Both the position numbers and the translations under genes were made by a program. From Aselliscus stoliczkanus (lineage: Eukaryota; Chordata; Mammalia; Chiroptera; Hipposideridae): a stretch of 64,000 bases of DNA. Below the pieces are notes generated by a model, which searched no databases, had not been told where the DNA came from, and saw only the letters and a list, made by a program, of their open reading frames with translations. Positions within the stretch are counted from its first letter, which is position 1, and every line of letters starts with the position of its first letter. Location: NCBI GenBank assembly GCA_033961575.1, contig CM066737.1, positions 53,048,771 to 53,112,770 on the forward strand, in the 5' to 3' direction. This document shows, one piece after another, positions 1-12,817 of the stretch.

Positions 1-1779
1 TAATAGGGGATGTAGGGCAAAGAGGAGAATAGCTCTTTGCCAAGGCCCAGATGCATCATAGGCTGAGGGTACAGGGAGGGCTGAGCTGAGGAGGGACCCT
101 GAGAGCAGGGATAGCTCAACTCAGTCCCCTCCCCAGGGGGTAGCCCCTAGGCCCACCTGCCATGGCAATAGCTGCAGAATCTGAGCCATAGAAAGTCTAG
201 AGGCCCCAGCCTGGTGCTCTTGGATCACAGAGTAAGCATAACACTTGGGTATTAGCTAATCAATCTCATAAATTCATCTCCCTTTTACTGGGATCTGTCA
301 GGAAGCTGATTAAATGCTGTGCGAGTGGGATTTGGCTCAGATGCTAGCCGGGAGCTTGGGGCTGAAGTTTTTCAATGTTCAGCTCATGCATAAAATTCAT
401 AGTTTATCATTACCCAGACTTGCTTCTCTAGAACTATCCAGATGGGAATATTTCTATATGACAGTCGTATCCTGGGTGAGCCGGTGGCCTGGCCTCTCCC
501 CACAGTTCTCTCTGCAGTAGATGCTGCCCCCATTACCACTACAGCTCAGCTCTGTCTGCAGAATCACCAAACTAGGGTGCCAACAGCCCTGGGGCACTCG
601 GCTGGCTCCTCCTCTTTCCTGGGGTTCCAAAGGGATTCCCGAGGGCAAGGTCAGCACCCTATACCTCAGGTATCCTCAGGGAAAATTGGGGAGTAAGCTG
701 GATGTATTTAAGGAGCAATATGTATGCCACTGCTGTCACCCTTGCCCCAGTCCCTGGCTAGATATCCTTTGGCTGTCTTTCTAGCATGCATGCCTCACTC
801 ATCCCTGCTCTCCCCTCTCGAGGGCACAAATGTCTCCAAGTCAGCTAAGCCTGGACTCCTACCCTTCCTCTATCCCAAAACCTCAGCCTAACCAGTTGAA
901 GTAATTCCAGCTAATGGGCAGATTGGAAAGGGCTGGGGGAGGGGATTGAGCCCAGACCACAACCTTCTTCAGCTTGTGCCTCTCTGCTTACCTTTCCCCA
1001 CCCGAAAAGAGAGTGCTTAGACTTGCCTCTGGCACATTGCCTGATTTAGGAGCCTCTAACATTGGTTTCCTCATCTGTCAGGCCTCTTCCAGCTCCAATA
1101 CCCCCTTCTCATGAATATGCATACAACTCTAGCAGTCACAATGGCATTGAAAGCATTGTGTTCATTTCTAATGTCTTCCACAGTGGCTAGGTAACCACCC
1201 CCCGAAGAATAATGATCAGGACCAGCAGTCACCAGGTATTAAGCACTCACAGAATGCCAGGCCCTGTGCTTATCCAGAGGTTTCAAAGCGTGGATCCTGT
1301 CTGAACCTGTGACCTGGCCCAGTGGTGGAGCGACAAAGTCATCAACACTGGCACCATCATTGAACATGACTAAGCATCGGTGAGGTGCTCGCCAGTAAGT
1401 GGGAGCTAAGGGGTTTGAATGGTTTGGGGTGGACAGTGTGTCCTCATGGGTTAACTTTCTGGTGAAGAAATGGGACAAATGGTGAAATTTTAGCCACTGA
1501 AAGTGTAATCTTCTGATCCATCAGTTGATCAGATACATTTTTTTTTCTTCACTCAGCTGTTTGGAGAAAGAGGCAAAGCATAATGAAATAAGCCTGCATG
1601 AGGGAATAATTCCAGTAAGTAATTTTCAGGAAATAGTCTGTACACATTTTCACCTATATTTTTTCTTATAAAAATAATACCACTCCATTTTATAGATGAG
1701 GAAATCAAGGCTCAAAAAGGATAATCCACTGTCCAAAGTCACAGTTTGTATGTGGCTGCAATTGAAAATGTAACCCGCA
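1..1779. other. No gene seen; unique sequence
   Basis: Short open frames only, without convincing splice context or codon structure. A weak reverse-MIR-like stretch (TATTAAGCACTCACAGAATG) lies near 1237. Confidence 0.5.
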
Positions 1780-2147
1780 GCCAGTGAGTGACACTGCCCT
1801 CCACAGCTAACAACAGCTCCACCTGGAGCTGGGCTCACACGGGCGACAGTGTAGGCTGCAGCCTCTGCTGCAGTGGGCTGCCAGAGGCTAAAGTGAGCAG
1901 CCAGCAGCCAGTGTGAGCTGCCAATAGCCGCAGTGAGCGACCATCCAGAGGCCGGCGAATGATCTGCCTCATCCGGGAAGAGCGCAATGATGATACCAAC
2001 ATGGGCCAGTGAAGCAACGTCCTCCGCAACTAGACTGAAGAACAAAGAACAACAACTTGTCTGTTCCCCTTCCCGGGTTCCCCTTCCCGGATTCCCCAAC
2101 GCTTTTCCCCTCCCCCAATTCCCCAATAAAATCTTAAAGGAAAAAAT
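1780..2147 (+). mobile_element. Long tRNA-derived SINE, 5'-truncated
   Basis: The tRNA-like head is missing. It begins at GTGACACTGCCCTC and runs through CTAACAACAGCTCCACCTGG, ATGATACCAACATGGGCCAG and the tail CCCCAATAAAATCTT plus A. AATAAA is part of the SINE tail. Confidence 0.85.
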
Positions 2148-2796
2148 GATAAAATGGAACCTACATTCTTTGACCTATAGAATTCAGTGTTCTGACTGCT
2201 ATATATAGCCTACCATTATCCTGTGATTCTAAACATCGAGGCTGATATTTGTAAAACAAGTTCCTTAGTCATCCATTTCACTGGGTGTTATATTCTAAGG
2301 CAAGAAAGAGGCCTCAGACTTTAGAAAGAATTTCAACAATGAATTGAAATGCAAATATGATCCGGAAAACTGCATTATAACTGCCCAGTTCTGGTCAACA
2401 GAGGTTTCACTCTATCTATGAACCATTCTCTTTTAGGCATTTGGAAACAATAGCTGAGCTGAGATTCCATTGGCTCAGGGATTATTCTCCAACCAATGAT
2501 CGATTCCACTTCAGATGTTGTTGAGGAAATAGCAGCTCAGACTAAAGTTGAGGAAAAGGAAAAAGGAAACATTGCCAGCCAGGGCACCTCTTCCACAGAG
2601 TAGGGCAGACACTTGAAGGGAGCTCAGGGAAGAACAATGCTGGGGTTAAAGGGCCTTCACAGGCCAAGGGAAGACTCACTGGCACCTGGACAGCAAACAG
2701 AGAACATCATCCTTCTCACACACACCATGTATGTTATCCATGGGTATGCAATGCATCTGTGTACCAGGAGAGAAACTGTTCCTCCCTGGGAATGCG

Positions 2797-2838
<42 letters not shown>

Positions 2839-3969
2839 CACACACATATATATGTATATGTATGCACATGTATATATTCAGACACATTTGGTATCCTTAC
2901 TCTGAATTCAGAGCTAGTGCTGCTGTTGGTGGAGGTGAGCCTGATAGTTCCTTAAAATAAGATTCTGAAATATATACCCATTCTCTTTCTGGAGTCTCCC
3001 ATACCAGGCCTTCACATTTAGTCAACTTGTCCTCCACAGGCTGCTGAGCAGAAAGCTTCTATCCTGCCCTCTTATCCTCTTTTAGGGGCAGTTCAACCTG
3101 TTGCAGCCTTCATTAACCCTTTATTCCTTTTTACTTCCTGCTATCTGATTTTCTTCAATCTGCTGCTCATTAGTAGCAGTGGCACCAAATGGTGGCTGGG
3201 GAAGAACCACCCTTCTCCATTAATCTCTTAATAAGCACCTGCCCCCTGTAAGGTACCCCAAAAAAAGATGCAGCCTAAGTCAAAACCGTGCACAAAGGCA
3301 GCTTCCAGACAAATTGCCTAAGGTATCAACCAAGGACACTGTTGCCCCTATAGTCTTCCTGTGCGACAATTATGGAGGCCACCCTTCCACTGTCTCTTTG
3401 ACTTTTGCAATCTGAATTTGCCCTCCTTATCTTTCCTCCATTCCTTCAAGTCTCTCAAACTCCTTTCTTCCTTGATTTCCTCTTCCCTTTCCCTTAGCCT
3501 TTCTTTCAATCCTTATGCTGCTGCTTCTTTATCTTCTTTGACCTCTCCAATCTGTATATTCCTTACCTTCCCTCCCTCTCTCCAGACCAACCCTCAATTC
3601 TGGAATCGTCTCAATTCCTTATTCCTTGCCTCCAGCCCCAAGGGTTCCAAGCTTTCCCCTTTTTGCAGCTATTGTAGATAAAGGAGAAGGTGAGCCTGCC
3701 CTAAGCTGTGAGGCCAGGGAAAGCTGTGGCAAGCCTGGATCCCCACCTCCCACTACAGGGACCGAGGTTTGCCTTGGGAATGAGTAGAGAGTATCTGTAT
3801 CTCTGGAAGGATGACGGTGCTCTCTCAGAGCTTAGCATTTTGAACAGGTTCTCAAACACATCAGCTTCCCTGTTTCTTGATCTCAGAAACGTGTTCAAAA
3901 AGAAAGTAGCCATTTGGTAAAAAAGTGTGTGTGGGGGGTGGGGGGGCGGTGAGGGTAGGAGAGTGTCAT
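2148..3969. other. No gene seen; unique sequence
   Basis: Unique DNA apart from the microsatellite at 2793 and a pyrimidine-rich stretch at 3360-3660 that opens a spurious 106-codon frame. Confidence 0.5.
2793..2880. repeat. (CG)n(CA)n and TA-rich microsatellite
   Basis: TGCGCGCGCGCG runs into a CA run and then CATATATA/TGTATATG alternation. It is an alternating purine-pyrimidine stretch. Confidence 0.9.
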
Positions 3970-3984
3970 ATAAACTGGAACCTC

Positions 3985-4158
3985 ATGGAGTACAGCATGG
4001 GGAATAGAGACAATGAAACTATAACAGCTATATACGATGTCAGAGGGGTAGTGGATTGGGGGAGGGGGTTATATCACTTTGTGAGGGGTATAAATGTGTA
4101 GTACATTGTTTTGTGCACCTGAAACTAATACAAAAATAAACTTGGGAAAAAAATAAAA
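3985..4158 (+). mobile_element. 5'-truncated L1 (3' end only)
   Basis: This short insertion has a near-perfect 15-bp duplication (ataaactggaacctc / ataaactgggacctc at 3970-3984 and 4159-4173). It contains TGGATTGGGGGAGGGGGTTA, GTGCACCTGAAACTAATAC and an A-rich tail, that is, the last part of an L1 3'UTR. It closely resembles the end of the HAL1 3'UTR at 53978-54060. Confidence 0.7.
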
Positions 4159-4386
4159 TAAACTGGGACCTCCACTCCTGGCTCAGCCATGTGGAGAGGC
4201 AGTAGAAACTGAACTGCAAAGTCAAGTTTGTGGGGCTCTAAACGGTTGTGTGATCTGGACCCAAAGCCTTTTACCTTGTAGCCAACGTCTGACTCCACTG
4301 TCTACCTCATCACATCCTGAAATCATACTCAGGTCCAACCAACTGTGAGTAAGATAGAAAAAGGGCAGATTTGGGACTATGACATA

Positions 4387-4540
4387 TCTGGGTTATGGTC
4401 CCAACTCTGCCACTTATTAGCTGTGTGCTCCTGAGCAAGTCACTTCACCTCTCTGAACCTCAGGTTTTTCTTATGTAAAGTAAGATCATTAGAGTGCCTA
4501 ACTCATGTAAATCTATGCAAAGCCCTCAGCAAGAGAAGGC
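4387..4540 (+). mobile_element. MIR remnant
   Basis: The core order is CCAACTCTGCCACTTATTAG, CTGTGTGCTCCTGAGCAAGT, CACTTCACCTCTCTGAACCT. Confidence 0.8.
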
Positions 4541-4644
4541 AATCAACACCTTGAGAAGTTTTCTGATTGGTTTGGTAAGCAGAGTCCTGCACTGAGAGAG
4601 ACCTGCCTCATTTGGGCTGGGTGCTCTGAGTCAGAGCTGGGTAT

Positions 4645-4805
4645 ATAATAACAGCTACTGTTTATTGATGCTTTACCTACATGAGCTCATGATTCCTCAC
4701 AAAGCTAGGGACTATTTATCACCATTTTGCAAAGGAGGAAATGGAGGCACTGAGAAATAAAGCAACTTGCCCTAGGTCACAAAATCAGCAAGTAGTACAG
4801 CCAGG
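4645..4805 (-). mobile_element. MIR remnant
   Basis: The reverse MIR order is TTTATTGATGCTTTACCTAC, ACCATTTTGCAAAGGAGGAA, ACTTGCCCTAGGTCACAAAA. Confidence 0.75.
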
Positions 4806-5491
4806 AAGGGGACACAGGGTTGGGAGGAGGAGGCCCCAGCATGAAGTTGCTGGCCCACAGCACTGTTTTGCCCAGGGGTGGCTGGGCTACCTCCCCAAGG
4901 CCTCGAAGCCATCAGGCCCATCAGAGCCCACAGCCCACACAGCCCTTCTTTAATATTAGCCAAGCTCACCACCCTGGAAACAGCGGCTTGGAGCTGACGG
5001 GGAGGCAGTGGCCTGTGGGAGGCAGCCAAGGGCTAGCTCAGCAGAAATGACAAACCCTCCTGCTTCAGCCCCTTGTGTGAAGCTAAAATTAACAACTTTC
5101 CCAACTGCAAACAAATGCAGTTGCTGAACCTGCATTCCCCTCTCTTGCTTCTGCTGCCACTGGGCTTCCAGGGCCTCATCCCAGCTCCTTCCTCTCTCTG
5201 ACCACGCTCACAGGGCTGGGCTTTGTAGGCAGGTCCAAGGGAGGCTGATGCCTCTGCAAAAATTCGGGCCTGGATCAGAGTTATGTCCCAGGACATTTGG
5301 CAACTCCAGATGTGGGTCAAACACCTCCCAGCTACCCCCCCAACTTTTGGTTCCTCTCTTTGCTATTTTCCTACCCAATATCTTTGGCTACTACTAAGTC
5401 CAGTAACTATGGTAACCCTGATTACCCAGGGTATTTCAAGTTTCCACTTCACTAGGGTCTTTTTACCACCCACCATCAATCCTTATACATC

Positions 5492-6040
5492 TGTGGTAAA
5501 CAGCCTCTCAAATGGCCCCAATAATCTCCACCTCCGAATACTCATACCCTTGTGGATCCCCTTCCCCTCAGCTTAGGCTAGATCTAGTGGCTCACTTCTA
5601 ATGAATAGAATAGGGCAGAAATGTTAGAATATAACTTCCAAGATAAGGTTATAAAAAAGGGCTGGCCTGCCCTTGGTCGCACAGACGTGCACTCTTTCTC
5701 ACCTTCTGATCAGTCATATTGGAGGAGGCAAACTGTCTTGTGAGCAGCCTAATGGAGAGGCCTACATGGCATGGCAAGGAACTGAAACTCTCAAAGCCTG
5801 CCAGCAATCACATGTGTGCGTTTGGTGGCAGATCCTTCAGCCGCAGTTGACTCTTTGGATACTACAGCCCTGACCCACAGCTTGACCACAACCTCTTAAG
5901 TGGCCTTGAGCCAGAACCACCCAGCTAAGATGCACCCAGACTCCTGACCCACAGAAACTGTAAGATGATGAATGTTTGTTGTTTTAAATGGCTAAATTTG
6001 GGGATCATTTGTTACGCAGCGATAGATAACTAATATACCA
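5492..6040 (+). mobile_element. MaLR (MLT1-type) solo LTR
   Basis: The order of blocks matches the LTR at 59382-60666: CTCAAATGGCCCCAATAATC, AAGGAACTGAAACTCTCAAA, CAGACTCCTGACCCACAGAA, then TGTTGTTTTAAATGG and ATTTGTTACGCAGCGATAGA near the end. No internal retroviral region follows. It is an old fixed element. Confidence 0.75.
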
Positions 6041-6394
6041 TTCTGTGTTCCACTCCTTCAAAGGTCTGCTTCATACCAGGTGACAACGGTCAATGATCTA
6101 ATGTTCAATTTTTTTAACAGCCAGATAAGAGGATACTTATTTCAGTTAAAAATGCTTGAGGCTCTGGATTGCCACTAAAGAACAATGAGGATTTTAGATG
6201 CTCGTAGAAGGCTAATGGAATATTGGGGCAGAGGGCCCACACTTATTTTGCACACTTTGGGTCCTGAGCCCAGGCCATGTTCACGGCTTCTTGGAGGCCC
6301 CAGCTGACCAGACTGGGACTAAAATAACTCAAGGTTCATAGCAGTATCCAGACTGTACCCTCTCATACCAGTTTCCTCCTTGGATAATGGTAAC

Positions 6395-6560
6395 TAAAGT
6401 TTATTGAGTACTAACTAAAAATCAGGCACTGCTCTAGGCACTTTACAATGATTAACTCATTTAATCCTCACAATAACCCTATTCTACATTGGCTGAAACT
6501 GAGGCGCAGAGGGCTTAAGTAACTGTTCCAAGTTCAGAGTCAGTAAGCAGAGCTGGGATG
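6395..6560 (-). mobile_element. MIR remnant
   Basis: The reverse MIR signatures are TTTATTGAGTACTAACTAAA, TTAACTCATTTAATCCTCAC, AAACTGAGGCGCAGAGGGCT. Confidence 0.8.
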
Positions 6561-6669
6561 AGCCCATGTTGCTCAATGGGAGCCCACAGGTCCTGGGCAG
6601 AAGGAGGGCTTCTGGTTACCAAAAGTTGTCAGGACCTTTCCTTTCTTTCCTTCTGTCTTCATTTTCTTG

Positions 6670-7465
6670 CTCAAAAATGGACAGCAGCTTCCCACTGCCT
6701 ACTAGAGCAAGTCCAGAGCCCTCTTCATGAACCTTACCATAATCTGGCCCTCACCTAAATTTCATTCTCTAGTCTCTACCAAGTAACGTCTACTTCTAGT
6801 TTACAGTAAGGCCCTGATTTCCCCCACCCATAAGCTATCTTCCTGATTTTGTCCTACCTGGAAGGCCTTATTGTTTCTAATCGGAAACTACTAGGTGTGC
6901 TATAGAAAGGGTTTTATAGTCAGATCGTCTGGAGAAATTCTGAGGACCCTTCCTCTTCCAAAGGTCATCTCAGATCCCAAGCAGAAGACTATGACTCCGC
7001 TACTGGAGTGGAAGTGCGTCTCGGAGTTTTGCCAGAGGAAGACCAATGTCACAAGGGTAGTGGTCACAGCTGTGTGCTACGCATTTTATCCAGCCAAACT
7101 CCATCTCATCCTGAGAGCCTTCCCACTTCCTTCTGCCCAAGCGATGTCTCTGTCTGAGGCATGCAGAGTGGACTGTCTTCAGGCCATTCAATTATCAGCT
7201 CAAATGGCTCCTCTGCAAAGAAGCTTTTCCTGACTGCCTCAGCTCAAATAGCTCCGTTACTATCCATCCCAGCCCCTTGTTTCTCTCTTTCCTGGCAGTT
7301 ACTAATACAAGTAGTGAAAATTTGTTTTTTAAACATGCGTTGCCATGAAAACATATGTTCCACAAGGGCAGAGATTTTGTCTGTCCTGTTCACCATTGCG
7401 TCGCCAGTGCCTATAACAGGGTATAGGCATAGAAGGTACTCATTGAATATTCGTTGCTTGAATGA
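6670..7465 (+). mobile_element. L2 LINE 3' region
   Basis: The L2 order is CTTTTCCTGACTGCCTCAGC, GGGCAGAGATTTTGTCTGTC, CTGTTCACCATTGCGTCGCC, GGTACTCATTGAATATTCGT. A short SINE follows at once. A further L2-like piece lies at about 7620-7740. Confidence 0.75.
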
Positions 7466-7478
7466 AAAAGAAGTTCCA

Positions 7479-7594
7479 TGAGCCAGCTGAGTTGCGTGGT
7501 GGTTAAAGCTCGCTGGCTTGGGATGCCAGAGGCCCTGGTTCGGATCCCACATATGAGGGCCAGAGACACTGCCTTCTAAAAAATTTAAAAAAAA
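7479..7594 (+). mobile_element. Short tRNA-derived SINE
   Basis: The head is GAGCCAGCTGAG.TGCGTGGTGGTTAA, with a B-box-like GGTTCGGATCC, then GGGCCAGAGACACTGCC and an A-rich tail. The flanking duplication is aaaaagaagttcca/aaaaagaagtttca. Confidence 0.85.
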
Positions 7595-7599
7595 AAAAA

Positions 7600-8212
7600 G
7601 AAGTTTCACCTGGAAGTACCTTTGTGTGTTTTTCCCCAGCTAGATAATAAGTGTCCTAAGGGCAAAAGCCCGTGTGGTAAGTCTTCAGTTATCCATGATA
7701 TCTAGCACACCACTGGATACAAGCAAATCCTGGGACCATAGTTATAGAGTTAAATTGTTGGAACATCTTGTCCATGTCTCAGTTTTTTCATCCGTTTAAC
7801 CACACTGCCCTCCCTTACTGGGCTGCTGGGATGGGGAGATGTGGAATGGACATCAGCTTTTTTTACTCCATGATGCTCTAGTCTTGAACCTTCCAAAGGG
7901 TAATCTGGGGGGTGGGGAGAGGTGGGAGTGTCGTGTTTGGCAGGTTTTCTGTAGTTTCTGGATAGTGGAAAGAGTTTTTCCAGGGGAGAAGGTACAGCGA
8001 AATCTAAAGGAAAGATGGAAGGGGCTCTCCTAACAAGCAAAAGCTAAAATCCACATGTCAGAAAAAAGGAAATTTCGGTCCTGGAGCAACAGGGGGCATT
8101 CAACATCTAAACTGCAGGGTGGTCAGGGCATTTTGAGGCTTCAAAGCAAACTCTTGGGTTCTCTGTGTGAGTAAGAATATGGACTATAACTGCAGCCTCA
8201 ATGACCTGATGT
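7600..8212. other. No gene seen
   Basis: An L2-like piece up to about 7740, then unique sequence leading into the minisatellite. Confidence 0.5.
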
Positions 8213-8927
8213 GGCAGGGGCAGGGGCAGGGGCAGAGGCAGGGAGGGTGAGGGGGAGAGGGAGGTACGGGGATGGGGATGGGGATGGGGAGAGGGAGGGA
8301 GGGGGAGGAGGAAGGAGAAGGAGAGGGAGAGAGGGAGGAGGAGGGGAAGGAGGGGGAGGGGAGGGAGGGGAGGGAGAGAGGGGCAGGGGAGCAAGAGTGG
8401 GAGAGGTAGAGGCCAGGGGAGAGGGAGAGGCAGAGGCAGACAGAGGGAGTGGGAGAGGGAGGGAGAGGGAGCCAGAGGGAGGGAGAGGGAGAGGCAGAGG
8501 GAGAGGCAGAAGGAGGGTGAGGGAGAGGGAGGGAGGGAGAGGAAGGGAGAGGCCGAGGGAGAGGCAGAGGGAGAGAGAGGGAGAGGGAGGGAGGGGGAGG
8601 GGCAGGAGCAGAGGGAGAGGCAAAGGCAGAGGCAGAGGGAGGGAGAGGTAGAGGGAGGGGAGGGAGAGGCAGAGGCAGGGGGATAGGGAGGCAGGGGGGG
8701 GAGCAGAGGGTGCGGGAGAGGCCGAGGGAGAGGGAGAGGCAGTGGGAGAGGCAGAGGCAGAGGGCGAGGGAGAGGCAGAGGGAGAGGCAGAGGGTGAGGG
8801 TGAGGGAGAAAGAGGGAGAGGGAGAGGGAGGAAGAGGGAGGGGGAGAGCGAGGGAGGGGGAGGGGCAGCAGCAGAGGGAAAAGTAGGGAGAGGCAGAGGC
8901 AGAGGCAGAGGGAGAGGGAGAGGGAGC
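8213..8927. repeat. GGGAGA/GGCAGA minisatellite (~715 bp)
   Basis: This is an almost pure purine tract on the plus strand, made of variable 6-bp units (GGGAGA, GGCAGA, GGGAGG). Long frames on both strands (up to 266 codons of Leu/Pro/Ser on the minus strand, Gly/Arg/Glu on the plus) are an effect of the repeat, not genes. The tract could form G-quadruplex or triplex structures. Confidence 0.9.
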
Positions 8928-11329
8928 ACGTTCGAGAGAGTGCCTGGGGTCTTCATATCTAAAAATAGGAAGAATTTAGTGAGTGGAAAAAAGCCCATTT
9001 CCTAACCTTAATGAAGTTAGGCATTGGAATAAACTGCCTATCAAAGAGGTTGAGTCACTGGCATTAGAAGCATTCAAACTAGAAGAGCTCAGCTCCTAGG
9101 AAGGTTATCAGTACCAGGAAACCCTTCCTGGCTGTGGGCAGTAGGGGAGGAGTGGGGGTTCAAATAGATCTACTGAGAAGCCTTTTGCAGAGTCAGTCCT
9201 CAGAGGCGATCACATGTCTGTGCACTAACAGCATACACACTCACACTCCTGCACCCTGCATGGAGGGAAATGACCCTGCTCCATCTTGTCTGTTTCATTG
9301 ATGATGGAAGGGCTATGGACACTACAGAGATTTTATCCCTTCTCCTACTGTCAAGTCACTTATGTAATCCTGATGCAACCCTGCAAAGGTCCAGGTGTCC
9401 CTTAGGCCTTCTCAGTCAGGTAAGATTCAACACCTTGCAGATTTACATTCACAAACACAGCCATGTACATCGAGTAGTTCATCCTTACCTACAGGGGATA
9501 TGTTCTAAGACCCCTCCTAGGTTCTCTTGGCAAAAGATAGAAGTTTTCTCTGCCTCCAGAGGTGTCTTTGACATATCCCCAAGGCCCAGTGATGGCTATA
9601 GAAGTGTCCATTCCTGCTCTGAGGGTGAAGGGAAAATACAGACTTGCCCCAAGTCCTGCAGGAGAGGCCATGTTCTTTTCCTTGCCTTTTCCCCCACCCT
9701 ATTCTCTCATTCCTCCCTTTGGCAGCAGAAAACTCAAATCCCTCCTCAGTCCCAATGAAGGGAATAGAAAAGAACAAGACACATATGAAATGGATCAACT
9801 AGTAGACTGAGAAACTGAAACTGGGCCAGCGGCCCAAGGAGGGAATGAAGAGCGGCAGGCAGGGAATGCAAGTGGAAAGCCCCAGGTGAGAAGCCAATGA
9901 CCACAAATGGCACTGCAGGGTCTTGGCCCAGCCAAAGCTGCTCCACTTTGCTCACTGTTGGCTCAGGTGGCATCTAGCAGGGCTGGTCAGTGAAAAAACT
10001 GTGAGGTGGGGGGAAGCTGGTCTCCAGCATCCCCTCAGCAGCCCTGTCTTCTTTTCCTCCCCAATATGAGGTCCTCTGTCCCAGACTCCTGTCCCAAGAG
10101 TCTAGTACAGCCTCCCCACAACAAAATTCACCCATAACTGTCTCATTTCTGCAGAATTTGGGGTGAATCGAGTCATTTGTGCACCTAGGTATGCAACAGT
10201 GGGTCATGGCTGAAAGTTGAGTTCTCCAAAGCTGTTATGAGGATGTCAATAGACTGTATTTAAGGGGGAAAAGAGAAGGATGGTGATCTGTGGTCAAATA
10301 CACATTGGAAACCTTAAAAAATGTTAGCAGGTTTCTCTACTGTAGCACTTCTCAGAGCCTTTAATATGCTAATGTGCATTGTGAGGATCTAAGAGGAGGT
10401 TATAGCATTCCTCAAACTTATTGGGCCACACAATCCTTTTTTTTTCCTTTTTGTAGAGCAGCTTATAGGAGTAGTATTTTATTTGACATATTTCCCTTTT
10501 CAGATACCATAGTTGCATTTTCACAATATACATACACCTAAAAGAGTGACTGTGATGGTGGGAAAGTAGGTACCTGTGCATTTAGTGGAGGCAGTGTTGG
10601 TTAGACTGGATTAACCACCAAGCTATAAGGGAGATATTTTTGACCACAGGACACTGGTGGTAATGTTGTCTGATGTTACACATTATAGGTGATTGTTATT
10701 TACCAGTTGGCCTTCTCCTTTCCCATACAGAGCCAAGTACCTTTAATATTTAGTCTTTTTGTGCTGTGTCTGAGTGACTAGTATGGAGTGAAGAGAGGAG
10801 AGCATATCTCCTGAAGAAGTATCTATGTCTCATGTTGGCATAATCATGTTGAGGATCTGGTCCTTCCTAAAGCATTTAACATTTGTGACCTTGTTCTCCG
10901 CTAATACCACCAGTCCCTCAGATTCCATCCTCTAAAACCCCCTGGGCCTGCTGCCTCAAGAAGGGCTAGCTGTGAGTCCCAGTTCTCTCTGGGTTTTCTC
11001 ATATATATGTATGGACCAAGCATTTCTTTACAGTGCACAGAATTTGGAAAACGGGGGCACTGGAGAGAACTAAAGGGCTGTGCCCAGTAACATTGCTGCT
11101 CTGCTAGCCTTCTAAGTGGCCTGGCCAGACAAGACCCCACAAAGGGCCTCTACTAGCTCCCGCTGAAAGAACTGAGATGCTTTACAAGTGGTGTAATGGG
11201 CGGGAGGCAGCAAACTGCTCTTTGGAAAAAGGTGACTTAGTTTTGGTGAAGGTTGGTTACCTGAGAACAAGATGTTTTCATCTATCCATTAAACTGAGAG
11301 CTCTCCAAAACTGAGAATTGTGAAATACC
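8928..11329. other. No gene seen; ancient repeat traces
   Basis: A CR1/L3-like block lies at about 9025-9110. A possible Tigger-type remnant (ACAGGGGATATGTTCTAAGA) lies near 9493. The rest is unique. The 162-codon frame at 9270-9758 shows no recognisable protein features. Confidence 0.45.
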
Positions 11330-11742
11330 AAGCTGTTCATAAAAGCACTGTGTCTACTGTACTCTGAACTGGTTAGAGCACTCTAGGAAGACTGTGTTCA
11401 GTTCTGAGCAGGACCCCTAAGAGGCATCTTCATAAATTGGAGTGCTGCCAAAGGAAACAGACTAAGATGCTATAACGTCAATAGTCCAAAGCCTCTTCAA
11501 GGTCCTGGACCACTGCTGAAATCTCTGACTCCTGGGGGAAGACACAGAGGTACATTTAGCTAACATTTTACATACAATTCCAGGAAGGTCATGGATCTCC
11601 AAGTTAAGAAGCTCAGCTGTGGAATCACACCACAAAAGGAATCATTGAACAAATTGGGTAGATTTAGCCAAAAATGTAAAATAACGTAAAAATAAAAAGA
11701 CAAGACAGATTTGAGGAATTGAATGTGATAGCTATACTCAGA
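11330..11742 (+). mobile_element. L3/CR1-type LINE remnant, 5' piece
   Basis: The sequence GAAGACTGTGTTCAGTTCTGAGCA followed by CAAATTGGGTAGATTTAGCC and GAATTGAATGTGATAGCT matches the remembered layout of the mammalian L3/CR1 3' region. It is a very old, noncoding remnant. Confidence 0.55.
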
Positions 11743-11744
11743 TA

Positions 11745-12815
11745 CAGTCATGGGTCGCATAACAACGTTTCTGTCAATGATGGGTGGTGTTATATAACAG
11801 TGGCCCCATAAGATCATAATGCAGCTGAAAATTTCCTGTCATCTAGTGATGTTGTAGCCATCATAATATCATAGCATAACACATTACCCACATCTTTGTG
11901 GTATAAACAAACCTATGGTGTTAAAAGTCGTATAAAAGTATAGCAACTACAATTATATATGGTACACAATATTTGATAATGATAATAAACTACTATGTTA
12001 CTGGTTTATATAATTACTATACTAGATTTTTTATTATTTTTTAAAGTTTTTTATTGGGGAATTGGGGGAGGGGAACAGCGTTGGGGAATCGGGGAAGGGG
12101 AACAGACAAGTTGCTGTCTTTTTTGTTCTTCAGTCTAGTTGTGGAGGACGCTGCTTCACTGGCCCATGTAGGTATCATAATTGCGCTCTTCTCGGGTGAA
12201 GCAGTTGCTCGCCGGCCATTGGACAGCCACTCACGGCGCCTCACAGCAGCTCACCAAAGCTCATGCCCGCTGCTGACCCACCGCATTGCAGCCCATGCCT
12301 TGGTTGGTGACTTGCGGCAACCCAGCTCAAGGTCAAGCTGTTGTTCACCATCTTAGCTGTAAAGGGCGCAGCATCACTGGCCCTCATGTGGGATCCAAAC
12401 CAGGGCCCTACTGCTCAGAGCTGGCGTCCCAAGCCAACTCTCAACCAACGTGCCACTCGGCTGGCCCCTATTATTAGAGAGTACTCTTTCTAGCTACAAA
12501 AAAAATGTTTGCTGGAAAACAGTATGTTGTCTAATGCTGGCAGCAGCCTCGTACATCTCGTGTTTACTGTGTCTTCTGATTGTGCTTGATTTTCATTCTC
12601 TTGTGCTTGATTTAATTTCATGTTGTTTTTTACAGTAACACGTTGTACAGGCTTGTGGCCTAGGAGCAATAGGCTATGCCATACAGCCTAGGTGTGTAGT
12701 AGGCTAGACCATCTAGGTTGGTGTTAAGTACATACAATGCCGTTCGCACAATGACAAAATCGTTTCACAATGAATTTCTCAGAACATATCCCTGTGGTTA
12801 AGTAGCCCATGACTG
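11745..12815. mobile_element. Nonautonomous pogo/Tigger-like DNA transposon
   Basis: The terminal inverted repeats start CAGTCATGGG (left, CAGTCATGGGTCGCATAACA; right, its complement ending CCCATGACTG). TA flanks both ends (11743-11744, 12816-12817). Removing the element with one TA restores a continuous L3/CR1 sequence, which confirms TA as the target site and so the Tc1/mariner/pogo superfamily. No transposase is encoded. A long SINE at 12036-12467 interrupts it. Confidence 0.75.
12036..12467 (-). mobile_element. Long tRNA-derived SINE in the DNA transposon
   Basis: On the plus strand it starts with poly-T and AGTTTTTTATTGGGGAATTG and ends CCACTCGGCTGGCCC, so it lies on the minus strand. 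Full head and body are present. Confidence 0.9.
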
Positions 12816-12817
12816 TA

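Noticed and set aside
1650..2126. 158-codon minus-strand frame
   Set aside because: It is the antisense of a truncated long SINE.
8198..8998. 266-codon minus-strand frame rich in Leu/Pro/Ser, and plus-strand Gly/Arg/Glu frames
   Set aside because: They are products of the GGGAGA-type minisatellite; any frame stays open in it.
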